38,430 bases of DNA from Mycolicibacter heraklionensis (lineage in GTDB: Bacteria; Actinomycetota; Actinomycetes; Mycobacteriales; Mycobacteriaceae): the NCBI GenBank assembly GCA_001673575.1, contig LZME01000038.1:1-38430 (forward strand). Reading direction: 5' to 3'. Position numbers and translations under genes: made by a program. Positions within the stretch are counted from its first letter, which is position 1, and each line of letters starts with the position of its first letter. Below the pieces are notes generated by a model. That model did no database searches, was not told the DNA's origin, and saw nothing but the letters and a program-made list of their open reading frames with translations. Shown one piece after another: positions 1-7,982 of the stretch.

Positions 1-754
1 GCTGGTCGCCGATGTGGCAGTGCCCTCAACCTACCTGGGCTCACGGCGAAACCTCGGCGGCGCAGGCGGTTTCGCGCTGGGCATCCTGCACGCCTTGGCC
101 GCCGGCGCGGACTGGGTCTGGCTGGCCGACGACGACGGACGGCCATCGGATTCCGCGGTGCTGGATAGGCTGCTGTACTGCGCGACCCGCTACGGTCTGG
201 CCGAGGTTTCGCCGATGGTGTGCAACATCGACGAGCCGGAGCGGCTGGCGTTTCCGCTGCGGCGTGGCCTGGTATGGCGGCGGCGGGTCGACGAATTGGT
301 CCGTGACGGAGACGATCTGCTGCCCGGTATCGCATCGTTGTTCAACGGGGCGCTGTTCACCGCCGAGACATTCGAGGCGGTGGGGGTGCCGGATCTGCGA
401 CTGTTCATCCGCGGCGACGAGGTGGAGGTGCACCGGCGGCTGGTGCGCTCCGGGCTGCCGTTCGGGACATGCCTGACCGCGGCGTACCTACACCCCAGCG
501 GCACCGAGGAATTCAAGCCGATCCTCGGCGGCCGGATGCACACGCAGTATCCCGACAATGCCGCGAAGCGCTTTTTCACCTACCGCAATCGCGGCTATCT
601 GATGGCCCAGCCCGGGATGCGCCGGCTGCTGGTCCAGGAGTGGCTGCGGTTCGGCTGGTTCTTCGTGGTGTCGCGCCGCGGGGACGTGGCCGGACTGCGT
701 GAGTGGATCAGGTTGCGCCGCTTGGGACGTCGAGAGAGGTTCGGCAGATCATGA
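1..754 (+). CDS. glfT1: Galactofuranosyltransferase GlfT1, 3' part
   Basis: Partial gene; the reading frame enters at base 2 and stops with TGA at 752-754, leaving about 250 C-terminal residues of a protein that is about 300 aa in M. tuberculosis (Rv3782). What is visible is a GT-A fold, family 2 glycosyltransferase: the sugar-nucleotide binding stretch NLGGAGGF, the metal-binding DDD in WLADDDGRP, the region FNGALF, and an acidic GDEVEV motif at the usual catalytic-base position. GlfT1 adds the first two galactofuranose residues to the decaprenyl-PP-GlcNAc-rhamnose acceptor at the cytoplasmic face of the membrane, starting the galactan of arabinogalactan. The start codon and nucleotide-binding beginning lie outside the window. 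The stop overlaps the next start as ATGA, implying translational coupling with the galactan exporter permease. Identification rests on the motifs plus the conserved neighbour and is firm. Confidence 0.93.
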   Translation, partial: LVADVAVPSTYLGSRRNLGGAGGFALGILHALAAGADWVWLADDDGRPSDSAVLDRLLYCATRYGLAEVSPMVCNIDEPERLAFPLRRGLVWRRRVDELVRDGDDLLPGIASLFNGALFTAETFEAVGVPDLRLFIRGDEVEVHRRLVRSGLPFGTCLTAAYLHPSGTEEFKPILGGRMHTQYPDNAAKRFFTYRNRGYLMAQPGMRRLLVQEWLRFGWFFVVSRRGDVAGLREWIRLRRLGRRERFGRS

Positions 755-1581
755 GTTTCGACGACGTTGCCGCGGAGTCCAAGAGTTTCGCGCGGGCGCG
801 GGCCGATCTGGTGGACGGGTTCGGCCGCCGCGAGTTGTGGCTGCACCTGGGCTGGCAAGACATCAAACAGCGTTACCGGCGCAGCGTGCTGGGCCCGTTC
901 TGGATCACCAGCAGCACCGTCACCACCGCGGTGGCGATGGGTGGCCTGTACTCCAAGCTGTTCCACCTCGACCTGGCGGTACACCTGCCGTACGTGACGC
1001 TCGGGCTGATCGTGTGGAACCTATTGAACGCCGCCATCCTGGAGGGCGCCGACGTGTTCGTCGCCAACGAGGGGCTGATCAAGCAGCTGCCGACGCCGTT
1101 GAGCGTGCACGTCTACCGGCTGGTGTGGCGCCAGATGATCCTGTTCGCACACAACATCGTCATCTATATACCGATCGCGCTGATCTTCCCGAAACCCTGG
1201 TCGTGGGCGGATCTTTCGGTGATCCCGGCACTGCTCCTGATCGCACTGAACTGCGTTTGGGTGTCGCTGTGCTTCGGGATTCTGGCCACCCGCTACCGCG
1301 ACATCGCCCCGCTGCTGTTCTCGGTGGTGCAGCTGCTGTTCTTGATGACGCCGATCATCTGGAACTACGACACCCTGCGGGCTCAAGGGGCGTCACGCTG
1401 GACGGCGGTGGTGGAGTTCAACCCGCTGATGCACTACCTGGACATCGTGCGGGCCCCACTGCTGGGAGCGCACCAAGAACTGCGGCACTGGGCGGTGGTG
1501 CTGGCGCTGACGGTGGTCGGCTGGGTGGTGGCCGCATTGGTGTTGCGTCAGTACCGGGCACGAGTGGCGTACTGGGTGTAA
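751..1581 (+). CDS. wzm: ABC transporter permease Wzm (galactan lipid-intermediate exporter)
   Basis: 276 aa, close to the roughly 280 aa of M. tuberculosis Rv3783. It is an ABC-2 type polysaccharide permease: an amphipathic N-terminus ending in the family signature around LGWQDIKQRYRRSVLGPFW, then about six hydrophobic segments, and the conserved NPLMHYLDIVR loop before the last ones. With the ATPase Wzt (expected upstream, outside the window) it moves lipid-linked galactan across the plasma membrane so that arabinan can be added outside. I chose the ATG at 751 rather than the in-frame ATG at 703, because 751 overlaps the glfT1 stop as ATGA, has an AGAGAGG ribosome site at 733-739, and gives MSFDDV, the usual length. 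In M. tuberculosis the next genes are a sugar dehydratase and others; here the plus-strand operon stops and a minus-strand PGRS gene converges on it. Confidence 0.95.
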   Translation: MSFDDVAAESKSFARARADLVDGFGRRELWLHLGWQDIKQRYRRSVLGPFWITSSTVTTAVAMGGLYSKLFHLDLAVHLPYVTLGLIVWNLLNAAILEGADVFVANEGLIKQLPTPLSVHVYRLVWRQMILFAHNIVIYIPIALIFPKPWSWADLSVIPALLLIALNCVWVSLCFGILATRYRDIAPLLFSVVQLLFLMTPIIWNYDTLRAQGASRWTAVVEFNPLMHYLDIVRAPLLGAHQELRHWAVVLALTVVGWVVAALVLRQYRARVAYWV

Positions 1582-1600
1582 TCGGGCGGCGGCACCCCCT

Positions 1601-1658
1601 GCGCCGAACGTGAAGGTCGCTTCGCGTTCGGCGCTCAGCGTGAAGGTGACTTCACGCT
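1601..1658 (+). terminator. Tandem hairpins after wzm
   Basis: Two inverted repeats start 19 bases after the wzm stop. The first pairs 1601-1615 with 1620-1634 (15 bp with one G-U pair, loop GTCG). The second pairs 1637-1645 with 1650-1658 (9 bp, loop GTGA). Both contain a CGTGAAG/CTTC-CG core, so they are also degenerate direct repeats of one another. There is no T-run. They most likely end the glfT1-wzm transcript and separate it from the converging PGRS gene. Similar GTGAAG-containing palindromes recur between genes in mycobacteria as I remember them, so a dispersed small repeat is an alternative reading. Confidence 0.6.
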
Positions 1659-1689
1659 CGGCGGGACGGCGTATCGCCGAGTACGGAAA

Positions 1690-1731
1690 GGCCCCGACCC
1701 TGCACCGCCAGAGGCGGCCAGAGCCGGGGCC
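1690..1731 (-). terminator. Terminator of the first PGRS gene
   Basis: A nested stem lies just past the stop codon of the minus-strand PGRS gene. The outer arms are 1690-1696 (GGCCCCG) and 1725-1731 (CGGGGCC), and an inner CCGCC/GGCGG stem pairs 1705-1709 with 1713-1717. Read on the minus strand the stem is followed by TTTCC. Its build, a GGCCCCG outer stem with an inner GCC/GGC stem, matches the terminator at 11330-11374. Confidence 0.75.
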
Positions 1732-1745
1732 CTTCTTGTCTGGGG

Positions 1746-4700
1746 CTACGGGTTGTTCGCCCCGTTGTTGCCGGTTGCGGTCTGGCCGTCCGACTGCGTA
1801 CCGCCCTGGTTGACGATGTTGCCGTCGGTGCCGTTGCCCCCGGTGGCGCCGGAGCCGGTGCCACTGCCGCCGTTGCCGCCGGTGGCGGTGCCGTTGGTGG
1901 CCGTGGATGGAGTGCCCCCGCCGCCGTCGTTGCCGAAGGCGTCAAGCCGGCTCGACCCGGCCTTGCCGCCGGTACCGCCGTCGAGGCCGTCACCGCCCTT
2001 GCCGCCGGTTGCCACACCGTTCGCGACGTTGCCCGGGTCACCGCCGGTGGCAATGCTGGCCTTGCCACCGTCACCGCCGGTGCCACCGTTGCCGGCCTCG
2101 TCGGTGGTGGCGTCCCCGCCGTTGCCGCCGGTCGCGATGCCGCTGGCCGTTCCGCCCGGACCACCCAGCGCGCCGCCGTTGGTCACCTTCGAGCTCTGGA
2201 TGTCCGCACTGCCGCCGTTACCGCCGTGACTTCCCTCGCCGGTGGCGTTACCGCCGTCACCGCCGGTGGAAGTGCCATAGGAGCTGCCGCCCGCAGCACT
2301 GCCCTGCCCGAGCTCACCGGACTCCAGCTCACCCCAGGCGCCGTTGCCCCCGACACCACCGTCGGTACCGGTACCGCCGTTGCCGCCCTGTGCGATCGCG
2401 TTGTTGCCGCCGCCGATGCCGCCCCCGGCGTTGTCGACGACCAGGTAGCCCGCCCCACCGTCACCGCCGGTGCCGTTGTCCCCGGTGCCACCGGTACCGC
2501 CGATGGCGGTGCCGGTGATGGTGCTGTATGCACCCGTCGCCGAGGCAACCGCCTCACCGCCGCTACCGCCGGTGCCACCGTTCAGTGCCGTGCCACCGGC
2601 GCCGCCGGTGACGGTGGTCTGGTCGATGATCGCGCCGTCGGTCGCGACGATGCTCGCCGCACCTCCCGCACCGCCGGCGCCGCCGTCGCTGCCCACACCG
2701 GCATTGCCGCCGGTCGCGTGACTGTTGGTGATGGCGCTGCCGGCGCCGGTCGCGGTCAGGCTGGCCGCACCGCCGTCGGCGGTTGCGCTGGCGTCACCGC
2801 CGGTGACCGTGCTGTCGGAGATGCTGCCGCCGTTGCCGACGGTCACCGTGGCGCCGCCGCCGACGTGGTCGCCGACATTCTGGCCGCTGGCCACCGTGAC
2901 GTTGCTGACTGCGCCACCGCCATTGTTGATCAGTGCGTTGTCCGCGCCGTCTTGACCGTTGACACCGCCCGCGCCGCCGTCGGTTCCGTCACCGCCAGAG
3001 ATGTGGGCTCCATCGATGGTGCTGCCCTCACCATCGGCCACGATCACACCGGAGCCGCCGTTTCCACCGTTGCCGCCGACGCCGGTGGTGCTGCCCGCCG
3101 CGCCGTTGCCGCCGTTTCCACCGGTCGCGGTGCTGTCGGTAACGGTGCCGCCGTTGCTTTCGCCGACGATGGCGCCACCGCCGCCGCCACCGCCGCCACC
3201 GCCTTGACCCGCGGTCTGGCCGTCGGCGACCCCGCCGGCACCACCGCTGCCGCCGTTGCCGCCGGTTGCGCCGTCGCCGATCCCGACGCCGTTGGCGCCC
3301 GCGCCGCCGGAGCCGCCGTTACCGGCGGTGCCGGTGCCGGAGGTGCCGCCGTTGCCGCCGGCGCCGCCGTGGCCGCCGTCGAAGCTGCCAGTGTTGCCGT
3401 TGCCGCCGGAGCCGCCGTTACCGCCGTGGCCGGCACCGCTGGCGGCGCCACCGTCACCGCCGGTGCCGCCGGAGCCGCCCGTGCTCAACCCCACGTCGGG
3501 TAGAGCCCCGACGACCGGGGCGCCGGTGCCGCCAGTGCCACCGCTGCCACCGTTGCCCGCCTGGCCGTCCTCGGAGGTGCCACCGGCGCCGCCGTTGCCA
3601 CCGTGACCGCCGGCCAGCGTCCCGTTCTCGCCGATGTTGCCTTGGCCGGTGGTGTTGCCGCCGTTGCCACCGTTGCCGCCGTTGCCGGCGGTTTGGTCAC
3701 CGGTCGCGTTGGCGCCGGCGCCGCCGTCGCCGCCGTAGCCGCCATGACCGGACCCGTCGCCGCCGGCGCCGCCGGCACCGCCGTTGCCGCCGGTGTTGTT
3801 GCCACCATCAGCGGTGCTGGTCGCCGCACCGCCGGTGCCACCTTTACCACCGGTGCCGCCGTAGACACCCTCGCCACCGGTGCCGCCGGAACCACCGTTG
3901 CCGGCCTGGTAACCGGTGCCGCCGTTCCCGCCGCTGCCGCCGGAGCCGCCGACGCCGGTGGCGTCCGCGTGGGCCGGGCTCAGACCGTTGCCGAGGAAGT
4001 CACCGGTGTTGATGTCGGTGGGCGCGTTGCCGCCGACGCCGCCGGCCCCGCCGTCACCGCCGTTGCCGATCTGGCCGATGCTGCCGGCGGTGCCGTCGGT
4101 GTGGCCGTCGCCGCCACCCTTGCCACCGGTTCCGGCCGTCGCGCCCGCCGCTCCGCCGTTGCCGCCGTTGCCGCCTGCGCCCGCCTCGCCGCCATTGGGC
4201 GGGGTGGGGGCCGGGGAGGGCCCAACGCTCGAACCGTTGGCTCCGCTGCCGCCTTCACCGCCGACGCCGCCGTTGCCACCCTTGCCGCTGTTGCCGCCGT
4301 TGCCGCCGTTGCCGTTGGTCGCCGAACCACCGTTGCCGCCGACACCACCGTTGCCGCCGTTACCGGCGTTGCCGCCGGCCCCTGCCGCCACAGCCGTGTC
4401 GTTCGAATCCGCGCCGCGACCGCCGGTGCCGCCCGTGCCGCCGACACCACCGGCACCACCGTTACCGCCGTTGCCCGAGACCGATCCGCCGTTGCCGCCG
4501 ACACCACCGGCGCCACCGTTGCCGCCGACGGATCCGTCGCCGCCGGCCGTGGCCGGGTCTTGACTGTCAGAACCGGCTGCGCCCTGGTCGCCGTTGCCGC
4601 CGGCCCCGCCGTTGCCGCCGTTGCCGTGGCTGCCGCCGTTACCACCGGCACCACCGTTACCGCCGGACACGCCCGTGCCACCGATTCCTGCCCCACCGGC

Positions 4701-6314
4701 ACCGCCGTCGCCACCGTTGCCCGACACCGTGTCCGGCAGCGTGCCGTCGGCGCCATCCGCGCCCGCGGTGCCGGGTGTGCCACCGAAGGGACCAGCGCTG
4801 ATACCGGCGGCACCGCCCGCACCGCCGGCGCCCACCGCGCCGAGGTTGCCGCCGGCACCACCGGCGCCGCCGGCACCGCCGCCGACGAGCTCGTCGCCGA
4901 CCGCCTCCGTTGTAAGTTCCGGAGCGGTACCGCCACCGGCGCCACCGTTACCGCCGGCGCCACCGTTACCGGCAAGGCCGGAACCACCGCCAACGCCACC
5001 GGCGCCACCGTTGCCCGCGGCACCCGAGGGGTGCACGCCGAAGAAGCCACCGCCGCCGCCATTGCCGCCGGCACCACCAGCGCCAGCGGCCCCGCCGGAG
5101 CCCGCGTTACCGCCGCTACCGCCCGCGCCACCCGAACCACCCGGGTCACTGGCGGGAATGAGCGCCGCGGGCACGATCTCGGGGCCATTGTTCACATCAC
5201 CGTTGCCCCCGGCGCCACCGTTCCCGCCGTTACCACCGACACCACCGTTGCCGCCGATGCCACCGTTGCCGCCGGCGCCGGAGTTACCGAACAGGCCAGC
5301 GGCCCCACCGTTACCGCCGGCGGCACCGTTACCACCAGCAAAGCCGTCGCCGCCGTCGCCGCCGTTACCGCCGTCGGTTCCATTGGCTCCGGTACCACCG
5401 GCCGGGCTCAGACCGTCGGCGCCCACGTTTCCGTTGGTCCCAGCCGCGCCATTGCCGCCGTTTCCTCCGGTACCACCGTTGCCGCCGTTACCGAAGAAGA
5501 AACCGCCGGCACCGCCGACGCCACCCACCAGGCCGTCCGTGCCGGCGGCGCCGATACCGTCGATGCCGAAGGCGCCCGCGCCCCCGTCGCCGCCGTTGCC
5601 CATAAGGGAACCGCCGGCCCCGCCGCTGCCGCCCACCAGGCCGAGCCCGATGCCGCTGCCACCGTCGCCGCCGTTGCCGAGCATGCCGGCGTTGCCGCCG
5701 TCGAGGGTGAACGTCGAACCGGCAGCGAAGTCGTAGGTGCCGTTCTCAATGTCGGCCAGCGTGACCTCATTGCCATCGGCGTCGAGCAAGACGCTGCCAT
5801 TCGCGGCGAGTACGTCGCCGTCCGCATCGACGAACGAGCCGCTGCCGCCGTCACCGAACAGGAATCCGCCGGCGCTCGCCGCGTGGTAGACCAGGTCGCC
5901 GTCAGCGTTGAAGTCCACGTAGGCGTTGGCGCCGTTGGCAAAGATGCCGTCGAGGTGCAGGCCGCTGCCGATCAAGAACTGACCGATGTCATACAGCGGC
6001 TGGTAGATGATCATGTTGATCGAGTTGGCCACCAGCTCGTTGAGAGCCTGCAGCGGGTCGGTACCCGCCGCCATGCCGGCCCAGTCGCCGCCAAACCCGT
6101 CGAAACCAAGCCATTCAAGTCCCGACGTGTCGGCCGCCGGCGGCTCGACCCAGCTGAACAGGTCGTCGAACAGGCCGTCGAGCCCATCGGCACTGGCCGG
6201 CGCGGCCGTGAGTGGCGTCATACCGAAGGCCAGGAACGCCCCCACGGCGCTGGTGGCGTCCACGGCGCGACGAACTCGGCTATTTGCAGTCTTGGTAGCA
6301 GAGCGGTGTGACAT
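1746..6314 (-). CDS. Exported PGRS protein, N-terminal type A, with beta-repeat tail (1522 aa)
   Basis: No PE domain. Residues 1-42 form a signal peptide: basic start with RR at 15-16, core [14 protein letters not shown], cleavage at ASA|D. Residues 43-205 are a type A domain (SWVEPPAADTSG linker, IYQPLYDIGQFLI, and Asp-rich loops at 134-140, 163-167 and 178-182; the first, DFNADGD, fits an EF-hand-like loop). Residues about 205-1035 are GGxGGN/A repeats with aromatic islands such as GGFFFGNGG and GFFGVHPSG. A run of 10 Gly lies near 1040, then TVTGG-type beta repeats, and from about 1255 a C-terminal module shared with the genes at 11393 and 23225. The protein ends GANNP. The ATG at 6312-6314 is preceded by GGGGAG. 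Likely exported and attached to the envelope; PGRS arrays are thought to form polyglycine-II sandwiches. Function unknown. Confidence 0.9.
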   Translation of the reverse strand: MSHRSATKTANSRVRRAVDATSAVGAFLAFGMTPLTAAPASADGLDGLFDDLFSWVEPPAADTSGLEWLGFDGFGGDWAGMAAGTDPLQALNELVANSINMIIYQPLYDIGQFLIGSGLHLDGIFANGANAYVDFNADGDLVYHAASAGGFLFGDGGSGSFVDADGDVLAANGSVLLDADGNEVTLADIENGTYDFAAGSTFTLDGGNAGMLGNGGDGGSGIGLGLVGGSGGAGGSLMGNGGDGGAGAFGIDGIGAAGTDGLVGGVGGAGGFFFGNGGNGGTGGNGGNGAAGTNGNVGADGLSPAGGTGANGTDGGNGGDGGDGFAGGNGAAGGNGGAAGLFGNSGAGGNGGIGGNGGVGGNGGNGGAGGNGDVNNGPEIVPAALIPASDPGGSGGAGGSGGNAGSGGAAGAGGAGGNGGGGGFFGVHPSGAAGNGGAGGVGGGSGLAGNGGAGGNGGAGGGTAPELTTEAVGDELVGGGAGGAGGAGGNLGAVGAGGAGGAAGISAGPFGGTPGTAGADGADGTLPDTVSGNGGDGGAGGAGIGGTGVSGGNGGAGGNGGSHGNGGNGGAGGNGDQGAAGSDSQDPATAGGDGSVGGNGGAGGVGGNGGSVSGNGGNGGAGGVGGTGGTGGRGADSNDTAVAAGAGGNAGNGGNGGVGGNGGSATNGNGGNGGNSGKGGNGGVGGEGGSGANGSSVGPSPAPTPPNGGEAGAGGNGGNGGAAGATAGTGGKGGGDGHTDGTAGSIGQIGNGGDGGAGGVGGNAPTDINTGDFLGNGLSPAHADATGVGGSGGSGGNGGTGYQAGNGGSGGTGGEGVYGGTGGKGGTGGAATSTADGGNNTGGNGGAGGAGGDGSGHGGYGGDGGAGANATGDQTAGNGGNGGNGGNTTGQGNIGENGTLAGGHGGNGGAGGTSEDGQAGNGGSGGTGGTGAPVVGALPDVGLSTGGSGGTGGDGGAASGAGHGGNGGSGGNGNTGSFDGGHGGAGGNGGTSGTGTAGNGGSGGAGANGVGIGDGATGGNGGSGGAGGVADGQTAGQGGGGGGGGGGAIVGESNGGTVTDSTATGGNGGNGAAGSTTGVGGNGGNGGSGVIVADGEGSTIDGAHISGGDGTDGGAGGVNGQDGADNALINNGGGAVSNVTVASGQNVGDHVGGGATVTVGNGGSISDSTVTGGDASATADGGAASLTATGAGSAITNSHATGGNAGVGSDGGAGGAGGAASIVATDGAIIDQTTVTGGAGGTALNGGTGGSGGEAVASATGAYSTITGTAIGGTGGTGDNGTGGDGGAGYLVVDNAGGGIGGGNNAIAQGGNGGTGTDGGVGGNGAWGELESGELGQGSAAGGSSYGTSTGGDGGNATGEGSHGGNGGSADIQSSKVTNGGALGGPGGTASGIATGGNGGDATTDEAGNGGTGGDGGKASIATGGDPGNVANGVATGGKGGDGLDGGTGGKAGSSRLDAFGNDGGGGTPSTATNGTATGGNGGSGTGSGATGGNGTDGNIVNQGGTQSDGQTATGNNGANNP

Positions 6315-6379
6315 GAGATCTCCCCGGGGCAGATTAGCTCTTGACTGTTGACAGGGACGTAAATTGCTTATCCGGCGTT
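6315..6379 (-). promoter_or_regulatory. Conserved type A leader of the first PGRS gene
   Basis: This stretch between the -10 box and the start codon is clearly alignable with that of the second type A gene (10488-10553). Without gaps, starting at the -10 hexamer, I count 46 of 60 identical positions, with the block AGCAATTTACG fully conserved. Non-coding conservation of this degree suggests either recent duplication or a regulatory role in the 5' untranslated region. Confidence 0.6.
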
Positions 6380-6409
6380 AAGGTAACAGACCTTTTTCAA
6401 ATTCGGCAA
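6380..6409 (-). promoter_or_regulatory. Type A promoter of the first PGRS gene
   Basis: Minus-strand -35 TTGCCG (6404-6409), 18-base spacer, -10 TACCTT (6380-6385), which fits the mycobacterial SigA-like TANNNT. The second type A gene has TTGCCT, an 18-base spacer and TATCTT at the same distance from its start codon, and both -35 boxes are preceded by GG. The match between paralogues is the main support. Confidence 0.65.
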
Positions 6410-6799
6410 CCAATTCCGACAAATAGAGGGCGCGGGCGTTCGACCGCCAGCCCTGTGACCAGGCACTTTGTGTAGAAAGAAGTCTTATCGAGAGGACTTT
6501 CGTGCGACCATAAGGAGTGTTATGTCCATTTTCTGGCCTACTCGAAACGGCCGACCGAGGTTTTGCGCCCGTTGCTAGCAAAGTCGCGATAAGGACGCTT
6601 GTTTGCAAGTAGCACCCTTCCGACCACGGGTTAACGCGCAATTCGGACGTCCGCGCGCCAGGATCGGGTGGTAGCTAGAGCGGCAATACCGAGTGATCCA
6701 CGAGGCTGAGAACCTGGCGGTGCTGTAGCCATCGGCGACTCAGGTGTCCGTTGGGCGCGACCTACCGAGCGGAACCCACCCCCAGGGCAGCAACGAAAT
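6410..6799. other. AT-richer intergenic region upstream of the first PGRS gene
   Basis: No gene is supported here. The part to about 6650 is clearly less GC-rich than the flanking coding DNA. An 87-codon minus-strand frame (6378-6641) has no ribosome site, overlaps the promoter and has no recognisable domain. The region separates the type A promoter from the terminator of the small secreted-protein gene. Confidence 0.5.
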
Positions 6800-6829
6800 C
6801 TGCGGCCCGGACTTTCGACCGGGCCGCAG
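6800..6829 (-). terminator. Terminator downstream of the small secreted-protein gene
   Basis: A perfect 11-bp stem pairs 6800-6810 (CTGCGGCCCGG) with 6819-6829, with an 8-base loop. On the minus strand it is followed by ATTTCG, a weak T-stretch. It lies about 150 bases after the stop of the 6983-7642 gene, between it and the next minus-strand promoter. The interval 6830-6982 shows no other feature I can support. Confidence 0.65.
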
Positions 6830-6982
6830 TCGTCTCAGCTGCGCGGGACAGCTACTCCCTACGGGATATCGCGCAGCGTTAGGTGGTAGCTGCTCAGCGC
6901 GAAGCTCGACGGAGGTGAGACGAGGGCAGAGACGACGCGCTGGAACAACAGCGCGAGACAACGGAGCCCAGCGCCCCGCGGA

Positions 6983-7642
6983 TCAGGCGATCAGGTCGCC
7001 CAGGCCGAAGTCGGTGAGCGCCGCATCGAACCCGTCCGGGGTCAGCCCGGCGTCGACAGCGCCCACGGTGAACGCATCGTCGAGATTCACCGGGGCGACA
7101 ACCTCATCGATGCCGCCCGGGTGGAAGACATCGGCCAGGCCGAAGACGCCTGCCTCACTGGAGCTGGGTTCGAGCAATTCACCGGTAAGCCAGTTACGGG
7201 TCTCGTACCACTCCACCATGTTGTCGAACAGGTCCTTGATGGCGTCGCCGGCCGTGCCCAGCAAGGTGATGGTGTCCTCGACACCCTGCCAACCCTCGGT
7301 GAGCACGAGCAGAGGCGCACCGACCAGCAGCGTCAGCGGGATGACGAAGAACAACTCACCGAGCGCCTCGAGGCCGATAACCACCGGGAACCACGGGGTT
7401 CCCGGGTCGTCCAGAATCGGGATGATCCAGTTCAATCCGGTCAAAGTGCCGATGATGTCCATGAGGCTGGAGTCGGAGGACAGCGCCGTCAACTCGACCG
7501 GGGTGAAGACGGCGGCTGGCGGGAGAGCCACGGGGGACGCCGCGGCCGGGATGGGCGTGACGCCGCCGGCCGTAAACGCGACCACACCAGCGGTCGCAAC
7601 GCTGGCGATGGCCCGAGAATATCCGTTCGACGCAGTCCACAT
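6983..7642 (-). CDS. Small secreted or membrane-associated protein of unknown function (219 aa)
   Basis: I do not recognise the family. Residues 1-35 look like a signal peptide: MWTASNGYSR, then a hydrophobic Ala/Val/Gly core, and AAA|S near residue 35. A strongly hydrophobic stretch at about 84-114 (WFPVVIGLEALGELFFVIPL and on) could be a membrane helix or hairpin. The rest is acidic, with LTALSSDSSLMDIIGTLTGL before the hydrophobic stretch and a C-terminus ending FGLGDLIA. An in-frame ATG at 7747 would add 35 basic residues, but it has no better ribosome site and would bury the signal peptide. A -10 box (TACACT) lies 8 bases before the ATG at 7642, consistent with a leaderless transcript. 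It sits between the two type A PGRS genes on the same strand with its own terminator, so it may be independent or a partner; nothing in the sequence decides. Confidence 0.75.
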   Translation of the reverse strand: MWTASNGYSRAIASVATAGVVAFTAGGVTPIPAAASPVALPPAAVFTPVELTALSSDSSLMDIIGTLTGLNWIIPILDDPGTPWFPVVIGLEALGELFFVIPLTLLVGAPLLVLTEGWQGVEDTITLLGTAGDAIKDLFDNMVEWYETRNWLTGELLEPSSSEAGVFGLADVFHPGGIDEVVAPVNLDDAFTVGAVDAGLTPDGFDAALTDFGLGDLIA

Positions 7643-7650
7643 AGGGACTG

Positions 7651-7680
7651 AGTGTATTGCAGTGCAACGGAATTTTCGAA
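7651..7680 (-). promoter_or_regulatory. Candidate leaderless promoter of the small secreted-protein gene
   Basis: Minus-strand -10 TACACT at 7651-7656 and a weak -35 TTCGAA at 7675-7680 with an 18-base spacer. Transcription would begin at or within a base or two of the ATG at 7642, which would explain why no Shine-Dalgarno sequence precedes it. Leaderless mRNAs are common in mycobacteria. Confidence 0.45.
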
Positions 7681-7900
7681 CCCAAGACTGAACACTGAGA
7701 TGAAATCGTTTGCGGCCCGCGGCCAGTGATTTGCAGCGTTTGTTCATCCGGGCGGCCGGTCACATCCAGTGGACTCAAACAGCAACTGCGACAAGACATT
7801 TAGCCGGGATCGCAGCTGGTGTCGCCGCGCCGGATTCGCGCACACGCAACACTTGTCTGTGGCAGTTCTTTGTTAATCCGGCACTGCGGTCCACATGACC

Positions 7901-7940
7901 AAAAGAAACACCCCGCACGATTGTGCGGGGTGTTTCTTTT
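7901..7940 (-). terminator. Strong terminator of the second PGRS gene
   Basis: A perfect 18-bp inverted repeat, 7901-7918 against 7923-7940, with a 4-base loop. The stem is GC-rich near the loop (CCCCGCAC) and ends in A-run/T-run (AAAAG...CTTTT), so it can work in both directions. It starts about 40 bases after the stop of the minus-strand PGRS gene. Nothing else is supported between 7681 and 7900. Confidence 0.9.
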
Positions 7941-7982
7941 GCGTTGTCCGAACTACCGGGATTAACCCTCGATGACCGGCGG

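Noticed and set aside
6378..6641. 87-codon minus-strand frame
   Set aside because: Overlaps the type A promoter, has no ribosome site or domain, and lies in AT-richer intergenic DNA.
6744..7691. 315-codon plus-strand frame opposite the small secreted-protein gene
   Set aside because: Ser/Pro/Thr-rich shadow of the minus-strand gene, with no recognisable domain; the minus frame has a signal peptide and hydrophobic stretch.
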